Counted from the stretch's first letter, positions 7,803 to 16,379 are shown. The stretch: DNA of 64,000 nucleotides from Streptococcus sanguinis (GCF_900475275.1 NZ_LS483364.1:310001-374000); one strand, 5' to 3'. Numbers and translations: made by a program. The notes: generated by a model from the sequence alone, not told the origin.

Positions 7803-9185
7803 ATGAATGGTATACTCACGCTGTTTCAAAATATCTTAAGTGAACCAGCCTTTTTAATGGGACTGATAGCTTTTGTTGGTTTAGTAGCTCTTCGAACTCC
7901 AAGTCATAAAGTTTTGACTGGAACACTAGGGCCGATTCTAGGGTATTTAATGTTAGCCGCTGGAGCAGGAGTTATTCAAAATAATTTATCTCCTTTAGCT
8001 AGTTTGATTGAAAAAGGGTTTGGTATTACAGGTGTTGTTCCCAATAATGAAGCTGTAACATCAGTTGCTCAGAAAATACTGGGTGTTGAGACGATGACAA
8101 TTCTCATTGTTGGCTTATTGCTAAATTTATTATTTGCTCGTTTTACTCGCTTTAAATACATCTTTTTAACAGGGCATCATAGTTTCTTTATGGCTTGTTT
8201 ATTGTCAGCCGTTTTAGGAGCAATTGGCTTTAAAGGAGCTGCCATGATTGCAGTAGGAGGATTTATATTAGGTGCTTGGTCAGCTATTTCTCCAGCTATT
8301 GGACAGAAATATACTCTTCAGGTAACGGACGGAGACGAGATTGCAATGGGACATTTTGGCAGTCTGGGTTACTATCTCTCAGCCTGGATTGGATCTAAGG
8401 TAGGAAAAGGCAGCACCAGTACAGAGGAGTTAAAAATTTCAGAAAAATGGAGTTTTCTTCGCAATACTACTATATCAACAGGTATTGTCATGGTTATCTT
8501 TTATCTGATAGCAACAATTGCTTGTCTGATTCGTAGTCCTAAAACAGTTGAAGAGTTAGCAGCTGGTAAGAATCCTTTTATATTTGCTATCGTCAGCGGT
8601 CTAACTTTTGCGGTTGGTGTCGCTATTGTATATGCAGGGGTACGGATGATACTTGCTGATTTGATTCCTGCTTTTCAAGGTATCGCTACTAAGCTTATTC
8701 CGAATGCTGTACCAGCTGTGGACTGTGCTGTATTCTTCCCTTATGCGCCTACAGCAGTTATTATTGGTTTTGCCTTTAGCTTTTTAGGTGGACTGATTGG
8801 CATGTTCATTCTGGGAGCAATAGGTGGTGTGCTGATTATTCCCGGTATGGTTCCTCACTTTTTCTGTGGTGCAACAGCGGGAATCTATGGTAATGCAACT
8901 GGAGGACGCAAGGGAGCTGTTTTAGGTTCTTTTGTAAACGGTCTATTCTTAGCCTTTTTACCTGCAGCAGTTTTGCCAGTATTAGGTGAACTAGGTTTTG
9001 CAAATACGACCTTTGGTGATTTTGACTTTGGTGTATTTGGTATTTTGTTAGGTCGTGTAGGAGATTCTGTTGGTCAAGTTGGTATTTATGTGATAGTAGC
9101 AGTTCTAGCTGTTATATTGCTTTTACCAAATTTCCTCAGCAGATCAGATACAGCACTGAATAATGTTTGCGACGAAGAAGAATAA
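7803..9185 (+). CDS. PTS EIIC subunit, ascorbate (UlaA/SgaT) family
   Basis: A 460-residue membrane protein with about 11 hydrophobic segments, matching the EIIC family that includes UlaA/SgaT: the FLTGHHSFFMACLLSAVLG and HFFCGATAGIYGNATGGRKGA blocks are characteristic. It would import and, with EIIB, phosphorylate a sugar acid or pentose-like substrate. The real substrate is uncertain because the rest of an ascorbate catabolic operon (UlaD/E/F/G) is absent and a transaldolase-like enzyme follows. The AAGAATGGAGG ribosome binding site is strong. Confidence 0.83.
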   Translation: MNGILTLFQNILSEPAFLMGLIAFVGLVALRTPSHKVLTGTLGPILGYLMLAAGAGVIQNNLSPLASLIEKGFGITGVVPNNEAVTSVAQKILGVETMTILIVGLLLNLLFARFTRFKYIFLTGHHSFFMACLLSAVLGAIGFKGAAMIAVGGFILGAWSAISPAIGQKYTLQVTDGDEIAMGHFGSLGYYLSAWIGSKVGKGSTSTEELKISEKWSFLRNTTISTGIVMVIFYLIATIACLIRSPKTVEELAAGKNPFIFAIVSGLTFAVGVAIVYAGVRMILADLIPAFQGIATKLIPNAVPAVDCAVFFPYAPTAVIIGFAFSFLGGLIGMFILGAIGGVLIIPGMVPHFFCGATAGIYGNATGGRKGAVLGSFVNGLFLAFLPAAVLPVLGELGFANTTFGDFDFGVFGILLGRVGDSVGQVGIYVIVAVLAVILLLPNFLSRSDTALNNVCDEEE

Positions 9186-9196
9186 GAGGGCGAATG

Positions 9197-9916
9197 ATGG
9201 CACGAAAATTATCTATTAAAGTTTATTCAGATGGCGCAGTTTTGGAAACTATGCTAAAGGATCTAAATTCTGGTTTGGTATCGGGATTTACCACTAATCC
9301 TAGCTTAATGAAGAAAGCAGGTATCACCAGCTATATAGGATTCGCTAAAGAAGTATTAAAGGATATTAAGGAATTTCACGTTTCTTTTGAAGTGTTTGCT
9401 GATGACATTGAAACAATGGAAAAAGAAGCAGAAAAAATAGCCTCACTGGGAGAGAATGTTTATGTAAAAATACCTGTGACAAATTCTAAAGGGGAATCAA
9501 CTGTTGATTTAATGAAACGTCTAGCAGCAAAAGGTGTTAAAATCAATGCTACAGCTATTTTCACTCTTGAACAAGTTCGCGAGGTAGTTGGAGCTTTGAA
9601 GGCAGGTACTCCAGGGATAGTGTCAGTTTTTGCTGGACGTATCGCAGATACGGGTGTGGATCCTGTGCCGATTATGAAAGAAGCACTGTCTATTTGTCGT
9701 CAAAAAGACGGAGTAGAGTTGTTGTGGGCTAGTCCGCGCGAAACCTATAATATTTATCAAGCGGATGAGTTAGGGGTTGATATTATTACCTGTACCTCAG
9801 ATTTGATTCAAAAATTATCGTTAAATGGTAAAGATTTGACAGAATATTCCCTAGAAACAGTTCAGATGTTTTTGAAAGATAGTACTAGTCTTGGTTTTAA
9901 AATCTTAGATGACTGA
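9197..9916 (+). CDS. TalC-like transaldolase / fructose-6-phosphate aldolase family protein
   Basis: A 239-residue class I aldolase of the short TalC/FSA family. The Schiff-base lysine is expected at about residue 91 in YVKIPVTN, and GFTTNPSLMKKAG, INATAIFTLEQV and SVFAGRIADTG are the other family blocks. It differs from typical members at the start, where KVYSDGAVLE replaces the usual DTAN-type motif. The frame extends upstream to TTG 9167 inside the EIIC gene, but AGAGGG at 9185-9190 supports ATG 9194 or 9197. The enzyme probably processes the phosphorylated sugar imported by this PTS. Confidence 0.8.
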   Translation: MARKLSIKVYSDGAVLETMLKDLNSGLVSGFTTNPSLMKKAGITSYIGFAKEVLKDIKEFHVSFEVFADDIETMEKEAEKIASLGENVYVKIPVTNSKGESTVDLMKRLAAKGVKINATAIFTLEQVREVVGALKAGTPGIVSVFAGRIADTGVDPVPIMKEALSICRQKDGVELLWASPRETYNIYQADELGVDIITCTSDLIQKLSLNGKDLTEYSLETVQMFLKDSTSLGFKILDD

Positions 9917-9941
9917 TTAAATATTTTAAAATCCTAACCTT

Positions 9942-9982
9942 AAACCCCAGTTCTTAATGAAGTAGTGCTGGGGTTTTAATTT
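9942..9982 (+). terminator. Intrinsic terminator of the PTS operon
   Basis: AAACCCCAG (9942-9950) pairs with CTGGGGTTT (9968-9976) and a T-rich tail follows. The rest of 9917-10236 holds only a promoter; no gene was seen there. Confidence 0.8.
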
Positions 9983-10152
9983 GTTTCCTTGACCGAGGCA
10001 GAGATACTTTCTTTAGAAATCTTTGGGGTTGAATTGTAAATAACATAGTACTTCACAGTTATTTTTTTGCATCTCATATGGTTATAATCTACCAAATGCT
10101 AGCCCAAGTTATAAATTTTTTCACTAGTGAATGTTTTACTAGTTATTATATA

Positions 10153-10161
10153 TGGTATAAT
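10153..10161 (+). promoter_or_regulatory. Extended -10 promoter element
   Basis: TGGTATAAT at 10153-10161 is an extended -10 with no good -35 box, 75 bp before the next start codon. Confidence 0.5.
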
Positions 10162-10236
10162 AAATTTCAAGATAGTAAATAGTTAGTTTGCTAGCAATGA
10201 GAATTCACTGTTAAAATCATTATAGAGGAGGATGTT

Positions 10237-11232
10237 ATGAATCAGAATGAGTGGGTTGCGCAGTTTGAAGCTACTTATCATCGAAAACCAACAGCTCAAG
10301 AGTTTCAAGCGGCAAAGACAAGTGGGCAGTTTGTAACTCAAGAAATTCCTAAAGCAACAACGATGCTTCAAGCTAAGAACAAGCGCCGTAACCTTATAGT
10401 GGGGATTTCAATCGCTGTTACAGTCTTAGGAATTTTGGTGTTTGTACTATTTGGAATGGGACCGAAGATTTCGGATCTTGATGGCGTATGGATTAATCCA
10501 GCTGACTCTATTTCTTTTGTTTATGAACTGAATGATAAGAAAAAGCTATTTAATGGTAAAAAAGATATTGAAAAATTAGCTGAAGGAGACAAAGCTAAGG
10601 CTGATTTTGAAAAATTTATTAAGGCAGAAAACAATCCAAAAATTAAGACCTTAGCTGATTTTGATAAGCATTTCAAACTCAATACCAAGGCTATCTTTTC
10701 TGCTTATATTGACGAAAACAAGATTTACCACCTTCTGCAAAATGATGGCAGTATGATTATTTATGATAGTCGTTCAGGTATCAATAGTTCAAATGACTCA
10801 CAGTATATCAAGCGTCTTCGATTTTATAAAGTTCAGTATCCTAAGGCATTTGTTGGTGAGTGGAAAATTCGTTATAAAAATAGTGAAAATTCAAAGAACG
10901 TAAGTATTTCTGATGTTGGAATTGTAAATATAGAATCCGATCGTGATGAAGAATATAATTCTAGTGATTCGAGTAGATTGGGGCTCTATCCCTTTGTAGA
11001 ATATACGAAATTGATTTCTGATAATCCAGAAGAGAAACTGAGTGAAAAAGAAGTTGGGGAAAAGATTGCCATGATTAAAGAATCAGTCAGTGAAGAAGGC
11101 TATCAAGTCCAAAGTAATAAGGATATCTACATTGATATCAATTCTAACAATTATTTCGTAGTAGTTCAAAATGGTAAGAAAATACTTATTCTTGATACTG
11201 GTGGTACAATCAGAGCAAGTTTAGAAAGATAG
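10237..11232 (+). CDS. Single-pass membrane protein of unknown function
   Basis: A 331-residue protein with a cytoplasmic N-terminal segment (NEWVAQFEATYHRKPTAQEF, residues 4-23), a basic stretch KNKRR, one transmembrane helix (about residues 50-72) and a large hydrophilic extracellular part rich in Lys, Asp and Ser. The short N-terminal helix resembles the start of other streptococcal stress or membrane proteins, but I do not recognise the extracellular domain. GAGGAGGATGTT provides a strong ribosome binding site. It is monocistronic, with a terminator directly after. Confidence 0.7.
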   Translation: MNQNEWVAQFEATYHRKPTAQEFQAAKTSGQFVTQEIPKATTMLQAKNKRRNLIVGISIAVTVLGILVFVLFGMGPKISDLDGVWINPADSISFVYELNDKKKLFNGKKDIEKLAEGDKAKADFEKFIKAENNPKIKTLADFDKHFKLNTKAIFSAYIDENKIYHLLQNDGSMIIYDSRSGINSSNDSQYIKRLRFYKVQYPKAFVGEWKIRYKNSENSKNVSISDVGIVNIESDRDEEYNSSDSSRLGLYPFVEYTKLISDNPEEKLSEKEVGEKIAMIKESVSEEGYQVQSNKDIYIDINSNNYFVVVQNGKKILILDTGGTIRASLER

Positions 11233-11248
11233 ATGAACTAAAGTTTTT

Positions 11249-11277
11249 TAACCAGTCCTAGGAGGCTGGTTTTTTAT
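11249..11277 (+). terminator. Intrinsic terminator
   Basis: AACCAG...CTGGTT stem around TCCTAGGAGG with a T6 tail, 20 bp after the preceding stop codon. Confidence 0.8.
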
Positions 11278-11388
11278 GACTATCCTGAGCGGATTATCTC
11301 TTTATTTGCTTGCTGGGGAATAGCCACCTATGCTTGGCCATCTAGCAAAAATTACAATTTAGATGGGAAGAAGATAGAGTAGAATCAT

Positions 11389-11417
11389 TTGACAAAGGTA
11401 GTCCTTCTTGGTAGAAT
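11389..11417 (+). promoter_or_regulatory. Promoter of rpsO
   Basis: TTGACA (11389-11394) and TAGAAT (11412-11417) are 17 bp apart, with an additional TGG immediately before the -10. This is a near-ideal vegetative promoter, starting a leader of about 85 nt. Confidence 0.82.
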
Positions 11418-11507
11418 AAGAATGTCGTAATGACAAATAACTTCTTCTTGGTTGCAGGCCATGCCAAACCTGTCACTCGGATGAAGCGTAAAGAAAAGGA
11501 GTATATC

Positions 11508-11777
11508 ATGGCAATCTCAAAAGAGAAAAAAAATGAAATCATTGCACAATACGCACGTCACGAAGGTGACACTGGTTCAGTAGAGGTACAAGTTGCTGTC
11601 CTAACTTGGGAAATCAACCACCTCAACGACCACATCAAACAACACAAAAAAGACCACGCTACTTACCGTGGTTTGATGAAGAAAATCGGTCGCCGTCGTA
11701 ACCTCTTGGCTTACCTTCGTAAGAACGACGTTAACCGTTACCGTGAGTTGATCAACTCTCTTGGACTTCGTCGCTAA
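11508..11777 (+). CDS. rpsO: 30S ribosomal protein S15
   Basis: The 89-residue protein has the S15 signature blocks: [37 protein letters not shown] and the basic [30 protein letters not shown]15 binds 16S rRNA in the 30S platform. ATG 11508, with AAAGGAG upstream, gives the standard length; an open extension to 11430 covers only the leader. Codon use is strongly biased, as for highly expressed genes. Confidence 0.97.
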   Translation: MAISKEKKNEIIAQYARHEGDTGSVEVQVAVLTWEINHLNDHIKQHKKDHATYRGLMKKIGRRRNLLAYLRKNDVNRYRELINSLGLRR

Positions 11778-12068
11778 TCTTGCGTCTAAAACGTTTCTAT
11801 ACTTCGTTGACTTCGCCTCGATGTACCATTAGTACAATCTTCGCCTCGTCGCCTAGTTTATAAACGTTTTATCCAGCAAGAATCATGATGCTAAGGGCGT
11901 CAAAAATCCGTATGAAAATAGGGAAACGACATCGTGTTCGATGAACACAAGGAGTTTCATCTTTTTCACGAGAATTTTAGTCCGAGCTCAAATTAGTTCT
12001 CTGATTTCAGAGGGCTTTTTTGTTTTGTTAACTCGCTTAAGCCATGTTCAATTGAATACACAAAGTTG

Positions 12069-12100
12069 AAACTACTCCACTAAAGAGTAGTTTTTCTTTT
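12069..12100 (+). terminator. Intrinsic terminator
   Basis: AAACTACTC (12069-12077) pairs perfectly with GAGTAGTTT (12085-12093), followed by T-rich sequence. Confidence 0.75.
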
Positions 12101-12232
12101 TCACTAGGATTTTAGCCTGAGCTCAAGTTAGCTCTCTGGTTTTGGAGGCATTTTTATTCATCGCTCCTCTTAGTATATTTCAAGATATTCAAATATCATT
12201 TCCTGGTCTAATTCTTCTAATGTTTCCAAACA

Positions 12233-12265
12233 AAAAGCTCTTCTATGATTTTAGAAGAACTTTTT
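12233..12265 (-). terminator. Terminator downstream of the alpha/beta hydrolase gene
   Basis: A 10-bp stem of the AGCTCTTCTA/TAGAAGAACT type with flanking A and T runs lies just after the stop codon of the minus-strand hydrolase gene and could work in both directions. Confidence 0.75.
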
Positions 12266-12277
12266 CTATCAGCGGCT

Positions 12278-13204
12278 TTACTCTTTCAAGAATTTTTGGA
12301 TTGCAGGAGCGGCAGTGATAGCAAATCTTTCGTCAATACGATGCTCTCCACCTTCTACTGTGACCAGCTCTGCATTTGGAATGGTCTGACTTGCTTCGAC
12401 AGCATACTGATAGGGCACGACTGCGTCATCGGTACCATGGATAATAAGGGTCGGAGCTGTGATTTTGGTCTGTTCGGCTTGGATGTCAATGTCTAAGGCA
12501 TCGATTAGATAAATCTTGCCCAGAGTAGTATTGTGGTGTGTCAGGCTATCAGGAAGTTGGTCGAAGTCAGGACTCCCTAGCTCACGATAGGTCTCTTTGG
12601 CATCATCGAAAAGAACGAAAGCTGGAAAGATAAGCAGGAGTTTGTGTACGCGGTCTGGATAAGCAGCAGTATAGAGACTGGCAACGACACCGCCTTGGCT
12701 AGCACCGAATAAGCTCATTTTGCTTTTATCTACAAAGGTCTCGGAACTCAGCTTTTCCATGACTTGAGTCAAGTCTGTGAGTTCGGTCTTGACCGACATA
12801 TTCAGCATATCCTGTCCACCGCTTTTCGATTGGCGGCTGCCGCCGTAGAAATCAAAGCTGTAAACCAGATAACCTTGCTTTGCCAGCAGCTGACTGTACA
12901 TTTCATATTGCTCAAGGGTATTGTTCAATCCATGTGCGATAACAATAGTCGGCAATTTTTTACTCTTGTAGTCAGAAGGAGCAGTAATCTTTCCGTAGAG
13001 CTGCTTGTCAGCGTATGAAACGCTGTATTCCTCGGACACAATGTCCTCTGTCGGAGTCGGTTGATTTTCGCTTTTCTCACTAGAAGCTGTTTGTGTGGTT
13101 TCTAGCTTAGGAGGAGTAGAGTTCAGTTTGGTCTGGGAGTGCCAGAAGAACAGAGCCAGTCCTGTCAAGATCAAGACTGCTAAGAAAGTCCAAATATACT
13201 TCAT
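12278..13204 (-). CDS. Membrane-anchored alpha/beta hydrolase
   Basis: A 308-residue protein with one N-terminal membrane helix (residues 4-24), a Ser/Thr/Glu-rich linker, then an alpha/beta-hydrolase domain. The nucleophile elbow is GASQGG, the acid probably the Asp in HGTDDAVVPY and the base the His in EGGEHR. The order and spacing are typical of serine esterases or acyl hydrolases working outside the membrane. The substrate is unknown. It is transcribed alone, facing away from the yjdF gene. Confidence 0.82.
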   Translation of the reverse strand: MKYIWTFLAVLILTGLALFFWHSQTKLNSTPPKLETTQTASSEKSENQPTPTEDIVSEEYSVSYADKQLYGKITAPSDYKSKKLPTIVIAHGLNNTLEQYEMYSQLLAKQGYLVYSFDFYGGSRQSKSGGQDMLNMSVKTELTDLTQVMEKLSSETFVDKSKMSLFGASQGGVVASLYTAAYPDRVHKLLLIFPAFVLFDDAKETYRELGSPDFDQLPDSLTHHNTTLGKIYLIDALDIDIQAEQTKITAPTLIIHGTDDAVVPYQYAVEASQTIPNAELVTVEGGEHRIDERFAITAAPAIQKFLKE

Positions 13205-13384
13205 AGTTCTCTCCTTTCAGTATTTGTAGTATTATAGCGGAAATGAATGTATTTTACAAGAAGAGAGCTTTCTTGTTTTTTGATTTTTCTGCCTTTCATA
13301 CAAGAAAATCCAATTCACTTATCTAAGCGAGATTCTGATAATCTTGAATTTTTTAGAAAATCTTGCTAGACTATAGCTACTAAG

Positions 13385-13490
13385 ATAAAAACACAGTTCT
13401 GGTTGGTAGTCCAGACGCAAAAACCATTTTTTGTCAGTAACCTTCCTCCTTGGTTGTCCATTCTTAGGGATTTTTTAAAGGAGGTGCTGT
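13385..13490 (+). ncRNA. Probable yjdF riboswitch (azaaromatic-sensing motif)
   Basis: The leader directly upstream of a yjdF gene contains a GGTTGGTAGTCCAGACGC-type block and later CAGTAACCTTCCTCC. CCTCCTT (13445-13451) can pair with the ribosome binding site AAGGAGG (13478-13484), which fits control of translation. yjdF genes of Firmicutes are known to carry this riboswitch, which binds azaaromatic compounds. A covariance-model search was not possible. Confidence 0.72.
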
Positions 13491-13491
13491 C

Positions 13492-13905
13492 ATGGATAAG
13501 ATTTCAATGACGCTGACAGTTTATTTTGAAGAGGGATTTTGGCATGGTCTTTTCGAGCAGGAACATGCTCAATCTTATAGAGTTTGCCGAGTCACCTTTG
13601 GTGCAGAGCCTAGCACGCAGGAATTGTTGGATTTTCTAAACCGTTATTATCATCGGTTGCAGTTTAGTCCTAGCATCAGAGTGAAGGAGAGGACTAAGTC
13701 GGTCAGTCCTAAACGCCTGCAGAGACAGGCTAAAAAAGAGCAGATGGCTTCACGTTCTTCAAAGTCTCAGGAAGCGCTGAGTCTGCAATTAGAAGAGCAA
13801 AAGAAAATCGATCGAGTCAAGCGTAAGCAGCAGAAAGAACTGGCTAAGCAAAGGAAATTCGAACTCAAACAGCAAAAACGATTGGAAAAGCACAAGGGGC
13901 ATTGA
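13492..13905 (+). CDS. yjdF: YjdF family protein (DUF2992)
   Basis: A 137-residue protein with the YjdF start (SMTLTVYFEEGFWHGLFEQ), a middle block containing FGAEPSTQELLDFL, and a very basic, Lys/Gln-rich helical C-terminal half (residues 75-137) of probable coiled-coil type. The biochemical role is unknown; control by a riboswitch for toxic azaaromatics suggests a part in handling such compounds. The ribosome binding site AAAGGAGGTG is strong but can be sequestered by the leader. Confidence 0.85.
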   Translation: MDKISMTLTVYFEEGFWHGLFEQEHAQSYRVCRVTFGAEPSTQELLDFLNRYYHRLQFSPSIRVKERTKSVSPKRLQRQAKKEQMASRSSKSQEALSLQLEEQKKIDRVKRKQQKELAKQRKFELKQQKRLEKHKGH

Positions 13906-13930
13906 GCCTGGTTTTTCTTATTTATATGGG

Positions 13931-13958
13931 AAAGTCTTCCGTAGGGAGGCTTTTTGTT
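13931..13958 (+). terminator. Intrinsic terminator after yjdF
   Basis: AAAGTCTTCC (13931-13940) pairs with GGGAGGCTTT around GTA and is followed by a T-run. Confidence 0.8.
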
Positions 13959-14092
13959 TGTCAGGCAATCAGTGAGTGGCTTAAAAAGTGAATTGATTTC
14001 TCCAAGTCGTTTTATTTGACAGATGTAACAAAAGAGATTACAATATAATCATAAAATAAAAATTACAAGAGTAGTTTTGAAAAGGAGAAGTT

Positions 14093-14314
14093 ATGATTGA
14101 AATCACATATTTGGATGCTGTCAAGCAGGAGCGGAAGATGACCTTTGAGTCTTATCAGGAGTTTGAGCAGTCCCAGCAGGCCTGCTTGATTGGAGTGGCA
14201 GATTATTACCCAGTTAAAAAACTGACTTATAAAGGTCATGATTTGAACTACCAGGGCACTTATGGGGACGTCTTCTTTTTCCTGATGAAGCAGGATTTGA
14301 CAAAGTTTGACTAA
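14093..14314 (+). CDS. DUF4649-family small protein
   Basis: A 73-residue acidic protein beginning MIEITYLDAVKQERKMTFESY, of a family that is common in streptococci next to thioredoxin. Its function is unknown. It lies 18 bp ahead of trxA with its own AAAAGGAGAAG ribosome binding site, so the two genes are probably one transcript. Confidence 0.72.
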   Translation: MIEITYLDAVKQERKMTFESYQEFEQSQQACLIGVADYYPVKKLTYKGHDLNYQGTYGDVFFFLMKQDLTKFD

Positions 14315-14332
14315 GAATAAAGGAGAAAAATA

Positions 14333-14647
14333 ATGGTAAAAGTAATCACAGATGCAACATTTGAGCAAGAAACAAAAGATGGATTAGTGCTCATTGACTT
14401 TTGGGCCACTTGGTGCGGACCTTGTCGGATGCAGGGGCCAATCCTTGACAAGCTCTCAGAGGAACTTTCTGAAGATGAGCTCAAGATTGTCAAGATGGAT
14501 GTGGATGAAAATCCAGCTACAGCACGCACTTTTGGCATCATGTCTATCCCGACCTTGCTCTTTAAAAAAGACGGTCAAGTCGTCAAGCAGGTGGCGGGTG
14601 TTCATACTGCCCAGCAGATTAAAGCCATTATGGCTGAGTTGGCATAA
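14333..14647 (+). CDS. trxA: Thioredoxin
   Basis: A 104-residue cytosolic protein disulfide reductase with the active site WCGPC at residues 27-31 (Cys28 and Cys31) in FWATWCGPCRMQGP, and the cis-proline segment SIPTLLF. Thioredoxin reductase would recycle it. The start has AAAGGAGAAA upstream. Length and motifs are entirely regular. Confidence 0.95.
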   Translation: MVKVITDATFEQETKDGLVLIDFWATWCGPCRMQGPILDKLSEELSEDELKIVKMDVDENPATARTFGIMSIPTLLFKKDGQVVKQVAGVHTAQQIKAIMAELA

Positions 14648-14683
14648 AGTAAGATGACGGTTATATAGGCCTGTTTTAAAATG

Positions 14684-14716
14684 AGACTGCTCTTGTTTGG
14701 AGCGGTCTTTTTTATT
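14684..14716 (+). terminator. Intrinsic terminator after trxA
   Basis: AGACTGCTC (14684-14692) pairs with GAGCGGTCT (14700-14708) with one G-U pair, followed by T6. Confidence 0.85.
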
Positions 14717-14775
14717 TCGATTATAACAATAATGAGTCAATTTAAAATTTTTGTTTGAAAATGCATATTTTAAGG

Positions 14776-14781
14776 TATAAT
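14776..14781 (+). promoter_or_regulatory. -10 element of the small membrane protein gene
   Basis: TATAAT at 14776-14781 with a TTTGAA candidate -35 at 14754-14759 (16-bp spacing), leaving a leader of about 70 nt. Confidence 0.5.
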
Positions 14782-14855
14782 AAGTTGAGGTAAATTTTTT
14801 CCAACGGGATCGCGCTATAGAGCTGCATTATTTAAAACATAATGGGAATGAGGTG

Positions 14856-15215
14856 ATGATTATTATTGAGTTGCTAAAACATCTTTTATTTGTTTTTATG
14901 ATTTTTACACCATTTGTTGCCCCAGCAGTTTTGTGTTTTTTTGTAGGGTGGATGATTCCTAGAGAGCAGATCACACAAAAAAGAATCTTATTAGTATTGG
15001 CTTTGTTGATCCCTGTTTTGCTTTTAATTTCGTATTTTGCCCCTCAGATATTAGGCCTAGTGTTTTGGAGTCTGATCTGGTTTTTCATCGGGCTGTTGCG
15101 AATGAAGAGTTATACTAAATCACAGTACTGGACAAGATGGTTTATATTTATCGCTTGTTTTAGTGCCTATATTTTACTTTATCTCCGCTTTTTTGGGTCT
15201 CTTTATTTTTATTAA
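14856..15215 (+). CDS. Small polytopic membrane protein of unknown function
   Basis: A 119-residue protein with four predicted transmembrane helices and few charged residues (FMIFTPFVAPAVLCFFVGWMI is the first pair's core). I do not recognise the family. ATG 14856 is preferred over the adjacent GTG 14853 because of GGAATGAGG upstream. It is flanked by a promoter and a strong terminator, so it is likely a single-gene transcript. Confidence 0.6.
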   Translation: MIIIELLKHLLFVFMIFTPFVAPAVLCFFVGWMIPREQITQKRILLVLALLIPVLLLISYFAPQILGLVFWSLIWFFIGLLRMKSYTKSQYWTRWFIFIACFSAYILLYLRFFGSLYFY

Positions 15216-15223
15216 ACTGTTTA

Positions 15224-15262
15224 AAAATCAGCTTGAAGCAAATCTTCAAGCTGATTTTGTTT
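15224..15262 (+). terminator. Strong intrinsic terminator
   Basis: A perfect 15-bp stem (15224-15238 with 15244-15258) with loop CAAAT, followed by GTTTATT. Confidence 0.9.
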
Positions 15263-15358
15263 ATTCTTTATTGTCTCAACAATTTGCTGTAAGAAATATG
15301 ATAAAGAAACCAGAAAATCAAAATCTTGTTGTTCCGGGCACGTCAAAAAAAGTTATCA

Positions 15359-15367
15359 TGATATAAT
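15359..15367 (+). promoter_or_regulatory. Extended -10 of the lipoprotein pseudogene
   Basis: TGATATAAT at 15359-15367 is an extended -10 motif 40 bp before the lipoprotein start. Confidence 0.5.
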
Positions 15368-15407
15368 AGATAGTAGGCATTAAAATAAATTGGAAAAGGA
15401 GCATATC

Positions 15408-16379
15408 ATGAGAAAGATATTTAGATTTTATTTCCTTGTAGCTATAGTAGCTTTATTAGTTGGATGTTCGTTTAATCGCTCAAATACTAGAAGAAATAAT
15501 TCAGAAGCTCCAAAAAACACTGAGACTTCAACCTATCATAATACGGATGTAACTGGCCCTGCTGCGTCATTTGACTGGAATGCAAAAGTCGGCCCTGTTT
15601 CCTATGAGAAAACATACGTTGAAACAAATAGTGGCAAGGAAATCACTACAACTTTAGATGGCGTTAAACAGGCAGCTGATAATCTTGAAAAGAAGAAAAA
15701 AGAAATTTCTGACCCTAAGGTTCAAGCGGCCCTTAAATTGGTGGATGCTGTCTTTGTCAATCAAGAAAACTTCGATTTGGTTTTGAAAGCTACAGGGACA
15801 AGCAATCAAGAAGAATTTTTTAATAAAATTTGGAATGAGGTTTTAATCCCTATCTTATCTGAACGCTATTCAACTTTTTCAAATGATACGGTCTTTAAAT
15901 ACAAAGGAGAAAGTTACCCTATCAAGGTGTATGCACCAATGTTTTTCAAGGTGAATACCAATGCATTGGGAAAAGCTGGGGCCTATACTCTTGAGGATTA
16001 TAAGGTAGATGGCGACATGGTTTATTTGCAATTCAAGGCTCCATCAGTAGATACTTATCAATATGAAGTGAAGGCTTCTTATCATGATAACTATAAATAA
16101 TTCTTCCAAGGAATGGTAGATGAACACAATAAGGTTGTCGAAACCAACTATGCCAAAGGATTGAATATTCGATTTGTCTATCAATTAGCTGCTCTTGATT
16201 TTAAAGCAGATAACTATGTGGATTTACAGGGGATGGATTATCTTGATAATAGTACCCATTACCTTGCCATTAAGGTAGATAGTAAGGGAAAAGCTACAAT
16301 AGACAAAGAAAATATTGCCAATCTTTTACAAATCAATATGACACCAGCGAATGAAGCGAATAAAAAGAAATTTGAATAA
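15408..16379 (+). pseudogene. Lipoprotein gene interrupted by an in-frame stop codon
   Basis: The frame starts at ATG 15408 (AAAAGGAGC upstream) with a lipoprotein signal peptide ending in LVGC, lipidated Cys about residue 19, and runs 230 codons to TAA at 16098-16100. The same frame continues without a break for 92 further codons (FFQGMVDEHNKVVETNY to the end) to a stop at 16377-16379. The tail has the same composition and reads as the missing C-terminus. A single change such as AAA to TAA in the run YK-stop-FF would explain it. The first part may still make a truncated lipoprotein of unknown function. Confidence 0.75.

Larger units (their letters stand above)
11778..12277. other. 500-bp intergenic region with repeats and hairpins
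   Basis: No credible gene. It holds an imperfect inverted repeat of the AAAACGTTT type at 11788-11800 and 11859-11871 enclosing CTTCG-rich direct repeats, then two imperfect direct copies of a roughly 65-bp block (about 11958-12024 and 12093-12158) that both contain TTTTAG, GAGCTCAA, TCTCTG and a T-run, and three terminator-like hairpins. Confidence 0.6.

Noticed and set aside
11430..11507. N-terminal extension of S15
   Set aside because: It is the transcribed leader; ATG 11508 gives the universal S15 length and has a ribosome binding site.
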